From Pleodorina starrii (taxonomy: Eukaryota > Chlorophyta > Chlorophyceae > Chlamydomonadales > Volvocaceae): DNA of 64,000 nt. A program made the translations under genes and the position numbers. Where the stretch lies: NCBI GenBank assembly GCA_030267565.1, contig BRXU01000002.1, positions 7,631,001 to 7,695,000 of the forward strand. Direction: 5' to 3'. Below, one piece after another: positions 24,301 to 34,634 of the stretch. Under the pieces are notes generated by a model. It did no database searches. It saw only the letters and a list, made by a program, of their open reading frames with translations, and had not been told where the DNA came from. Each line of letters begins with the position of its first letter. The stretch's first letter is position 1.

Positions 24301-27300
24301 AACAAGCCAAGACCTCTTTCCCGCTCGCCCAACCTTCCTCCGTTCTTCCACACGAGTGTGGACGACCTTCCCCTGCCCTCCCTCCCGCCCTAATCCCGCC
24401 GTCTCTCTCCCCACGTCCCATCCCCGCCGCCTGACGGTCTGCCGTCCCCCGCCCGCCCGCCCGTCGCCCTCCCCGCTGCCCTTTTTCCCACTTCTTCACG
24501 CCCCCCTCCCACCCCCCGGCCCCCGGCCTCCTCCCCATCCCCATCCCCGACCCCCGGCCTCCTCCCCATCCCCATCCCCGACCCCCGGCCTCCTCCCCAT
24601 CCCCATCCCCGACCCCCGGCCTCCTCCCCATCCCCATCCCCGACCCCCGGCCTCCTCCCCATCCCCATCCCCGACCCCCGGCCTCCTCCCCATCCCCATC
24701 CCCGACCCCCGGCCTCCTCCCCATCCCCATCCCCGACCCCATTCCCCCCGACCCCATTCTCCCCATCCCTTTCCCCCCCGAAACCCCCCCCCCGAAACCC
24801 TACCGTTCACGGGCTCCGGCCTATACGTGTATAACCCCCGACCCCCCCCCCCCCCCCTCACCCCACCCAGGCCGTGCTGGCCAAGCTTCTGACAACCCAC
24901 TTTTACCGAACCGCCCATTTCAAGAAACTCAAGAGCGCACTGGAGAAGGAATACGCGCTGCAGGTGGGTGTGTGGGAGAGTCAGCCCTTAAACCCTAAAA
25001 ACCCTAAAACAACCTTAAAACCCTAAAAACCCCACCATAACCCGTGCCTCGCACCCGGGGGGCCGCAGCGGAGGCGACCTTATCCCCCCGGGGGGGGCAA
25101 ACCTGGGCAAACTGAACCTTACCCCAACGTGTCCATCGCCCGACGCCAAGGAATGCGCCGCGTTCCAGCTGAACTTGCCCTGCGGGGTTAAAACCTTATG
25201 TTGCCGTACACTGCCGTACAGGTCCTGTCCAAGCCCCGGCGGCTGGTCCTGGCAGAGCGGGCGGCGGCGGCGGCGGGGGCAGCGGGGGCGGACGGACCCC
25301 ACCAGGGCACCTGGTATCACCTGGCTTCCTTCCTACACACAACAACCAACCACCACAACCACCACAACCACCACCAACAAACGCAACAGCAATCACAACA
25401 ACAGCTGCAGCAGCAAACGGGAGCCGCGAGCGGCCGCCACAACGGCCCGGCGATGTCTGTAGTTGCAGTTACCGGCGGCGGCGGCGGCGGGAGCGCCGCC
25501 GCCGCGCCTGCCGCGTCTGCCGTACCTGGGTACTTCACCGGGCCGTTGCCGTCGGCCGTTCCAGAGGCGCCGGAGGACGCGGTGGAGTACGACGACGGAC
25601 GCAGGCCCGAGCGGCGAACCGCCGCCGCCGCCACTGCCGCCGCCGGTGACGGCGGAGCTTCTACCGGCGGCGCGAGCGCGGCGTCGTACAACCCTAGCGT
25701 CGCCGTCAGCTTTACCGCGGGTATCGGGCCGCTGACGGTGCCGTCGGCGCCCGTGACGTCGGCCGCGGGGACGGCGGCCGCCGCTGCCGCCGCCGTACCC
25801 TTCGCCGCCGCTGGCGCCGCCGCCGCTCCTCCTCCGCTGTCTCCCGCGGATTTGGGTCCCCGCTCGCCCTCCCCCACCGCCCTCAGCCGTCCCGGCACCG
25901 CCGACACCTCACCGCCCCCGCTGCCGCAGCCCCCGATGCCGCCCGCCGTTGCGGCGCCGCCGCCGGGACCGTCACCGCCGCCGCCGCCGCCGCCGCTGCT
26001 GCTGCAACCACACCTGCCCTCTCCCGGCCATCAAGTCCCTCAATCCCAGCCAGGCCCAGGGGCCAGCGGCGCCGGCTTGGGACGGGCCCTGGCGGCGGCG
26101 GCGGCGGGGTCTGGGGGGTCAGCCTCAGGAGCCGGTGGAGGGGGCGGGGCCCGGGATCTGAATGGGCCGGGGGGGCCGGTGGCGGGCGGCGCTGGGGCTG
26201 GGGCTGTAGGGGGCGCTGGCGGTCGGGGGCCGGTGGTGTTGGCGCGGGCGGACAGTCATGGCGGCGGCAGTCGGGCGAGCAAGGGGTCGGCGGTCAGGCA
26301 GCCGCCCGCACGCGCGGCGACGGCGGGTGAGAGAGCGCGGGTGGGGGTGTGTGTGGGGGGAGGGGTCAGAGACCGGCGGGGGGGGGGGCGGTGTGCCACA
26401 CACTAGCCGTGCTGTGCTATGCCGTGCTGTGCTCAGCATAGCACGGCACGGCTCAGCACGGATGTGCTGTGCTGTGCTGTGCTATGTTTGTTGGGATTGT
26501 GGTTCGCGACACCCGGTGGCACCCCGCCTCTTGAGGGGGGAGGTAATAAGGGGATGGGGGGAAGGGGGAGGGGGAGAGAGAGGGGGGAAAGGGCGGCGTT
26601 CTCGGCAGTACGTAAGAGAGCTAGAGAGGTGCACTGCGCCCAGCGATCAGCGAACCGTGAGCCGTGAACTGCGGGCTGTGGGCTGCGGGCAACCTCTGTG
26701 TGCTTCCGCCTCCGGGTTTCTGCCCGCCTCTGGATCTCCGCCCACCCCTCCACTGAGCCTCCGTTCGGTCCTCTCCGCCCGCCCCTCACGACCCTACCCT
26801 GGCTTCCCGCTTTTGCTGCCCTGCCCCTCTCCACCGTGTTCCACGTCGTCCGCCCGGGATTCCTAACCCTTCCCCCTCTCCCTCCCCCGTCCTTACTACC
26901 CCTTCCCCCTCCCCCTCCCCCTGCCCCTCATGCGTGTTGTGTGCAGCGTTGGGGGGCGAGGCGGCTGGCGGGCGGGTGCGGAAGGGCTCCGAGGCACTCA
27001 CCCAGGCCATGGTCACCGTGGCGCCGCCGGGGAACGCGCAGATCGCACAAAAGGTACGACAGTACGACAACACGGATCACGAATGCGTGATCCGCAGGGT
27101 ACGGTACGGCAAAAGACGGGCGCGGGTTTGGTCGTACTTTGCGGGTGAGCATGCTGATTGGCACAAGGGGAGGTGTGGGCCCGGGACCCCGGGGTGTGGA
27201 TGAGTAACAACCTGCCGCCATCGGCACCAGTGACGCCACCACCTCGCTCGGTCACTCCCCGCCACCCTCCGCCGTTTGGTTTCCTCAACATCACCATTCC

Positions 27301-30300
27301 CACACACCATCACACACCCCCCCACCCCGCCCCATTGTTTGCTCTGCCCTCCCCCCACCTCCCCTTCCCCTCCACGCCCCTTCCCCTCCACGCCCCCACC
27401 CCCTCCCCCTCGCTCCCCTCCCCCGCTCCCCCCCTCCCCCCCCCCCTGCCAGGGCCTCCACCACTTGTCGGATGCTGAGTTGGAGAAGGTCCGTACCGCC
27501 ATCGTCATCAAAACACAGTCCGCCCTCATCTCCAAATACACGGACCGCAGCGATGAGGACATGGTGGGGGTGGGGTGGGGGTGGGGGTGGGGTGGGGTGG
27601 GGGTGGGGGAGGGGACTGTGTGGGGTGGGGTTGGCTGGATGGGTGCGTGTGCGCCGTGTTGTCTCTTTACGAAGTGGGGGGGGGGGGGTAAAAATGATAC
27701 CGCAGCGGAGACGAGGACGGCGTTAGCGAACGGACGGAAGTCGGGGGGGAGGCGCTTCGTTGTAAGGCGGGGGTTCTTCGGGTGTTAGGGTATACGGGTT
27801 AACCCCGTACAGACTCGTCAATCGTCAACCTCAACTGCCCCACAACCCCCTCCCGTCTTCGTCTTCATAAGCGAGACCGGACCCTGGGAACACCCCCCTC
27901 CCTCCCCTGTCCCCCCAACACACATGCACACAAACACCCATCTACCTCTACCACACCCGCCCCATACTCCCCCCTCGCCGCGCGCTTTACCTCCCCCCCA
28001 CCCCCACCCCAACCCCAACCCCTGGTTTCGTTCTTGCATTACACTCTTCAACCCCCCTCCCCCCCCCACACACACACACCACAACCACCCCACACACACC
28101 CTCCCTCCCCCCAGGCCAAGGAGTTGGGTCGCGTGCGGCGCTTCGCCAAGGCCCTCTTCTTCAACGTGCTCCCCCCGGATGTGACCCGCGACTACCTGAC
28201 CCTGCCCGACCTCCTCATCTTCTTCGAGGCAGCGGAGGGAGGGGGCGCGGCAGGAGGCGCAGCGGTGGCGGCGGCGGCGGCGGCGGGGCCGCCGTCGGCG
28301 CCGTCGCTGCCGCGACAGGGCACCTACGGCAAGGAGGGCGCCGCTGGCGCGGCAGCGGCGGCGTTGCCGCGGGAGTCCCGGGGCGCCGCCGCCGCTGGCG
28401 GCGGCAGCAGCGGCGGCGGCGGCGACGGCGACGGCAAGGGAATGGGTCGGCTCTCTCTGGCGGTGAGTGGCAGTGGGTGGGTGGTTGGAGAGGGTCGGTC
28501 GGTGGAGGGCGGAGCGGAAGCGAGGGGACAGAAGGGGGACAGAGGGGGCAGAGGAAGCGAGGGAAGCGTACCGTGCGGGAAAGTCAGGTGGGTGGGTGGG
28601 TGGTGGCGGTGATGGCGGTGGTGGTCATGCATGCTGACCCGTGGGTCGATAAATCCAAATTATCCTTCCCCAGCCCGCTGCTGCCCGCGCCGCGCCGCGC
28701 CTGCCTTGCCTGCCTCCCCGTGCTCAGGGGGGTAGCTGCAGGGGTTATTGGTCCGTTGAGCAGTCCGTCATTCCCGTCATATCCCGCTCCGTTGGCCCGT
28801 TGGGTCGCTTTGGGTACTTCCCGACAGTCCGAGGCTGCTGTTTCGTAACATAACTCTCACTCAAATAAACCCACCCTCCCCGACCCCACTTTACCCCTTG
28901 CCCCCCTGTTGTCTGCCCCTACTGGCCCCCTCTGCCCCCACTGGCCCCCTCTGCCCCCGCTGCTGCAGGTGGCGGTCGACCCCTCCCGCGCTGCTCGGCT
29001 GCGGGCCCGTCAGAAGGCGGCGGAGGCGGCGGCAGCGAAGGCCTTTGCGGTGTTTGATTCGGACAACAACGGGGAGGTGTGGCGGCGGCGGGTGGTGGCG
29101 GGTGGTGGTGGGTGGTGGTGGTGGTACTGTGGGGCTGGTAGCGGGGGAAGGTAAGGGGAGGGAGAGGGGAGGGAAGGGGCGAGGAGGGCGGAGGGGGGGC
29201 AACAGCCCTCGTTCGGGACCGGGCCGTCGCCGTTTCCTCCCACCAGGCTGGTCCTGGCGCCTAGGAAGTTACTTGCACCCCCACCCACAAACCCCCACCC
29301 TCCCCCGAAATCAACGCCCGCTGAGGAACAAGGCCCGCGCCATCCCTGCAATGTCGGCCCACCTCCCCTCCCCCTGATGTGGGTCCACCTCCCCCAGGCT
29401 CACCCTAACCGAATCAACCAACCGACTCCCCAGCCCTACTTGCACCCTAGCACCTCCTCTCCCCCCACCCCCACGTTCCCCCTCTGGGCAGGTATCCCGC
29501 TCGGAGGTGCGAGAGGCGGTAGTCAACATCTATAAAGGTGGGTGGCTGGGCGGGCGGGTGGCTGGGCGGGCGGGGTGGGTGGGTGGGTGGTCCGGTTCAG
29601 GAACCAGAAACGCAGGGACGAGCAGCGGTGTTCAGGTATCGCGATGTAAGCCAGAATGCTTGAGAGACCCTACGCGGCCCCGTCGTCGCCCCACGTATCC
29701 CCCTCCCCTTCTGTACCCTCCCCCCTCCCCGCCCCTCCCCTCCCCTTCCCACGCCCCGCCACCACAAAACACACACACACCGCCCCTTCCCCCCCGACCC
29801 CCGCCTCCACAGAGCGCCGCAACATGGCTCGTAGCCTCAAGGACACGGAGACCATCGTACAGGTTAGGTCTGAGGCACTTAGGGGGGCCGTGTGTTTGCA
29901 TTGCTTTTATGTATGTGTGTGTATGTGGGGGGGGGGTACAAACAAGATTGGGGCCCACAGGGGCGATACGTGGGTAGATGTGTGGGCCGTGGATGTGGCG
30001 GTCCTCCTGCGTAACGGAGCAGTTCCCATCCCCAAGTAAGGATGGGAAGTGCAATCTGCAAACGCAACCGCGCGCCTCCCCTCCTCAAGTCTTGGCGACT
30101 CGAGGTGGAGTTGGGTGGCAACACAGAGCCGGTGGCGGGTGTGTGTGTGTGTGTGTGGCGACACAGAGCAGCTTCGGCAGTGATCCCATCGGCCCCGGGC
30201 CCCGCTCCTGCGTGCGACTCCGCTGCGGCCCTTCCCCTCGCCTTCCTACTCCTCCTCTCGCCCTTCTCCCCACCCGTTTTCTGGCCGCGGCCTATACGTG

Positions 30301-30857
30301 GATAACCCCCGCCCCCCTCCCCCCCCCAAAACACACACACCTACACATACTGACATAAACACCTACCCCGCCCGCTGTCTTGCCCCGCTGTTTCATGCAC
30401 TGTGCTGTGCTGTCATGTGCTGTGCTGTGCTGTGTTGTCATGTGCCGTGTGCCGTGCTGTGCTGTGTGCTGTGTCAGAGCCTGGAGTTCGGTATCGGTGG
30501 TGTGATCCACTTTGTGTTTGCTGCCGTGTACCTTCTCATCTGGGGGGTGGACCTGCTCACCGGCTTCTCCACATTCTCCGCCACGGTGCTGGCGCTCACA
30601 TTCGTGTTCGGAAACAGGTGGGGGAGGAAAGGAGGGAGGGGGGAGAAGGGGTCAGGGGGCGTGGCCGGGACGAACGGAGATAGGTGTGATGTATGGGGTA
30701 TGGGGTCAGGGTGGGCTGTGGGGGTATTGCCGGGCGCAGGATCCCCCCGACGTGGGGAACGACTCGGCTGCTTGCCACGTGTTTGTTTGTTTGTTTGTTC
30801 ACACGAAGGCGCAGCGCCTCTCCCGGGGGTCAGACCAAACTAAATCACCATTGCTCC

Positions 30858-30929
<72 letters not shown>

Positions 30930-33900
30930 ACCTGCCTACCTGCCTGCCTGCCTGCTGCCCATACCGTATACACCCAGCCTTTACTTCGTCGTCACGAGCA
31001 CGATTGTACATACGGCATCCGTACCGCATCTGCAATTGGCGCCTGCAGCGCACGCACGCACGACAGCGGCTGACTCCGACCACGCGAGTTTCCGGGACCC
31101 CGTGCACCCCCCGGGGACATCCTAACCCCCCTCTGGAGACCCCTCCCCTACTCCCCCCAGTCCGCCCTTCGCCCCCCACCCCCCCAAAACCATTTCGGGC
31201 ACCCCCGGGCGGCTCAACCAACTCCTCTTTCCCCTCCCCTCCCCTCCCCTCCCCTCCCCTCCCCTCCCCTCCCCTCCCCTCCCCTCCCCTCCCCTCCCCT
31301 CCCCTCCCCTCCCCTCCCCTCCCCTCCCCTCCCCTCCCCTCCCCTCCCCTCCCCTCCCCTCCCCTCCCCTCCCCTCCCCTCCCCTCCCCTCCCCTCCCCT
31401 CCCCTCCCCTCCCCTCCCCTCCCCTCCCCTCCCCTCCCCTCCCCTCCCCACCCCTCCCCCAATCTCTCCCTCGGGGACACCCCCGACCCCCAAATGGATG
31501 CCGATTGCCGAACGGTCCATTGACATCGGCCGTTGGCGGTTGGTGGTTGCCTCACGGCTGCACAACCACCAACGGTGTGGATGTTGTGGTTTGGTGGTGG
31601 CTGGCTGGCGACGCGGAAACACCGCATCATGTTGCTGCTGCTGCTGCTGCTGCTGGTGGTGCTGCTGCTGGTGCGCGCAGCGTCAAGTGAGTGTGTGGGT
31701 GGGTGGGTGTAAAAGTGGGTGTTGGTAAATTCCCGTGGTTCCGGCTTCCGGGTCACATAACAACTATTTACAAGAGTAAAGGGGAGGGAGTAGAGAGGTT
31801 TCTTGGGTTTCCTTGGGTTCATTTGGGTTCATTTGGCAAACCCCAACCCACCCAGCGATTCAAGAGAGCAAAAACGACAGTTGGTTGCGACAGTGCGGCT
31901 CTTGGGGTGTGGGGGTGTACTGACGATGGCTGATTATTCGCTGCGGGCTGGTAAAAGTACATGTGTGTGTGTATGAGGGCAATGCCAGTGCGGGTGTCAG
32001 CGGGGCGGGAGGGGGAGGGGGAGGGGGAGGGCGAGGGGAGCGAGGTTCGTGAAGGGGCTGGACGGATCTTGACCGGGGGCTAGTGTGTGTGTTTGGGGGC
32101 TAGGGGGGCGGGGGCTAGTGTGTGTGTTTGGGGGCTAGGGGGGCGGGGGCGAACAACGCATCCTACGCACCGACCACCCGCCAACCCTAAATTCTACAGC
32201 GGCGATTCCGAACCCCCCCCCCACTTCCACGCACCACCACCACCACCACCACCACCACCACCACCACCTCCACCGGTACCTACCCGCTCTCTTTGATTGC
32301 CGTATCCCCTCATGTTCTACTCATACTCTACCCTCCCCTCCCCCTGGCTATTGGTCAACTCGCCCTGCGCTCCCCCCCGTCCGTCACGTGTTGTCCACAC
32401 ACGCGTGCGTGTACGACAGGAACATGTACGAGAGCATGCTGTTCCTGTTCGTGACCCACCCGTACGATGTGGGGGACTGCATCGTACTGGGTACGGAAAT
32501 GTACCGCATCAAGAAGATCAGCCTGCTGTACACCGATATGGTCAAGTGGGTCCCGAGCAGGGGGGGGGAGGCAGAACGGGGGAGGGGAATAGCCTTTAAG
32601 AAGATACCCGGGGGGGGGGAGGGGGTGGCAGAGGGTGGGAAGGGAGATTGCGGAGGGTGCATGGATGCTACACACGGCCGTTGCCTGGGATGTGCTTTGA
32701 TTGCTGCCGGGCTGTTGTCGGGAGTATAAGCAGCGTATTCGGCTGGATAAGCAGGCGACGGTCTGGGAATCTGCTGGGCGGTGGGCAGCGGGGCAGGGCC
32801 CTGAGGCGCGGGCCGAGGGGTGGAGGGAGGGGGTGCGGCTGTGGTTCGCGCCGGAATGGCCGCAAGGGCCGACGGCAGACTGACCCTTCACCCCACCCCA
32901 CCCCACCCCTCCTACCCCCCTTCGCGGTCCCTTCGCTGCGGTATCTGTTTTCGTACCTACCCCTCTTCCAACTGGTTGGGTTGCAATGCCAAAGAGGGTC
33001 AAGGAGGGGATCAAGGAGGGGATCAAAGAGGCGTTCGTGCCGGCTTGGGGTCAGTGGGTGGCTGGTTGGGTCGCTCCACAACGGATGGTTTGCATTGGGA
33101 CCTTTGAAATCAGGTGGGGAAATTCAACTCTGCCCCCTCCGCTCCCCTGGCTTTCCCACCTCCTTGCACCCCTCCCCTGTCACTCCACCCCTGTCACACC
33201 TCCCCTGGCTCCCTCCTCCCCTGTCACCCCTCCCCCCCCTCCCCTGTAGGTCCACCGGTGAGCGTGTGTACATGCCCAACACGGCGCTCATCACACAGGG
33301 CATTGTCAACTGGACTCGCTCCAAAACCAAGTCAGAGTCGTGCAGGTGCGTGTGTGTATGTGTGTGTGTTTGGGGGGGGGGGGTGGCAGGGGCCGGGCTG
33401 TGGCAGGGGCGGTTTCTCAGGCACCCGCACACAGACACACGCACACTCCGTGTTAATGTACCTACCGTGTAAAGCGCCTGTCCTTCCCGCCCATGCTGTC
33501 CTCTCCGTTCCGAAGCCGCATTTGCTCCTCAGCTGCTGCCTCAACACGCTTCCCTTCCCTCCCCGCAGTGTCTTATAATTATATAAAGGAACATATCACT
33601 TCCTGACCCGCCTCCCGCTGCCTTCACCCCACCTCTCCCCACCCCTCCCACCCAATCCCTTATTCCCCACCGCCCACCCCCAAAAACCAACTGGCCCACC
33701 CCCCAAACCAACTGGCCCACCGCCCCCCAACCCAACCCAAACCACCCCCAGGCTGGTGTGCGACCTGGGCGTCGCCTGGGAGGTTCGTGAGGACCTTCAG
33801 TCCGCCCTCCGTACCTACGCTCGGGAGCACCCCGGGGAGTTCGACGGAGAGCCCAGCTGCAACTTCCGTGAGCTGGCGGATCCGCTCAAAGTGGTGCTGG

Positions 33901-34634
33901 TGTGCTCCTGGACCTACAACTTTGCGCGTGAGTGCGTGCGTGGGGAATAGGCAAGCGAGAGGGGGGCGGGGAGAAGAGGGGGAGAAGGGGGTGAGGGGGA
34001 GAGGAGGAGGGGGAGAGGAGGACGGGGAAGGAAAGGGAGAGGGAAAGGGTTGTGGCGCCTGAACCGCCCAATGCGGCGGTATACAACTTGGCGGCACCAA
34101 ACACGACACGACGCGCCCCTCCACCACGTGCGGCGCCCCCCCTCTTTCATTCCCCCTTTCACTCCCCCCCTCGGGCAAGGCAGCCCACCTCCATAGAGAT
34201 CTCCGGACGGTCAAAAAATGCACCCGTACGTTCCCGCATACCCACATACCTGCAAAGTCCGTCCCCTGTCCACAGCCCTCAACAGACCCCGCCCCCCATT
34301 CCCTCCCTTCCCCTTCCCCCGGGTCTTGTCTATCGGTCTACCGCCGGTCTGCACACCGCTGTCTCCCTTTCGCCGCTCTCCTCCATCGCTGGGCGTTGAT
34401 GTCGGCGGCGGGTGGCGGCGGTCCGGCGGTGGTGTGTGGCGGCGGCGACAATGGCGGGTTCCGACGGTGGTGGTGTTGGTCCGGTGTTGTTGTTGTTGTT
34501 GTCGGTTTCTCTCAGCTGACGAGTTTTCCCGACTGAGTCCCGCCCGCAACGGCATGTTGTTCATTGTGCAGTCCAAGGCCCGGCAGCACCGACTGCACCA
34601 CACCACCTTCACCGACAGCCCAAACGGCAACTAA
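20042..34634 (+). CDS. MscS-type mechanosensitive ion channel with EF-hand (MSL/Msy-like)
   Basis: Eighteen phase-consistent exons give 1,639 residues: 20042-21802, 22308-22562, 23145-23186, 23598-23704, 24019-24148, 24871-24963, 25222-26326, 26947-27053, 27453-27563, 28115-28462, 28969-29076, 29492-29537, 29813-29862, 30478-30617, 32420-32545, 33250-33345, 33752-33927, 34516-34634. The product should be a membrane channel opened by tension. Residues 1-587 are low complexity (Ala, Gln, Gly, Pro). Membrane segments follow (WFFCWGALGASLLVVGLVL, WYYTVF region, GIVWNILLCLMLFCLANLLK). A second low-complexity linker (25222-26326) precedes a segment matching plant MSL and fungal Msy proteins: VFDSDNNGEVSRSE (EF-hand), RRNMARSLKDTETIVQ, then the pore helix region LTFVFGNRNMYESMLFLFV, THPYDVGD and ERVYMPNTALI of the MscS domain. 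The third exon (42 bp) is the least certain. Cellular membrane is not predictable from sequence. Confidence 0.88.
22590..22680. repeat. GGTG simple repeat in channel intron 2
   Basis: About 20 tandem GGTG/GGCG tetranucleotides directly after the exon ending at 22562. Confidence 0.9.
24532..24738. repeat. 31-bp C-rich minisatellite, 6-7 copies
   Basis: Tandem copies of a 31-bp unit built from ggcctcctccccat, ccccatcccc and gaccccc in the channel intron before exon 24871-24963. The copies are nearly identical. Confidence 0.9.
24800..24839 (+). repeat. Dispersed motif A, copy in channel intron
   Basis: Reads taccgttcacgggctccgg then cctatacgtgtataaccccc, just before the acceptor of exon 24871-24963. 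Confidence 0.7.
24985..25034. repeat. Telomere-like CCCTAAAA motifs in an intron
   Basis: Four degenerate copies of CCCTAAAA (the complement of the TTTTAGGG telomere repeat of chlamydomonadalean algae) begin about 20 bp after the exon ending at 24963. Confidence 0.6.
30861..30955. repeat. CCTG tetranucleotide array
   Basis: More than 20 tandem cctg/ccta units in the long channel intron 30618-32419. Confidence 0.95.
31229..31449. repeat. CCCCT pentanucleotide array, about 44 copies
   Basis: An almost perfect run of cccct, 220 bp, within the long channel intron 30618-32419. The complementary strand is AGGGG repeated, which can in principle form G-quadruplexes, and the C strand i-motifs. Confidence 0.97.

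Noticed and set aside
32986..33116. Possible channel exon with repeated VKEGIKEGIKEA
   Set aside because: Joining 32545 to 33250 keeps phase and matches the MscS domain; this segment would interrupt a conserved beta-strand region.
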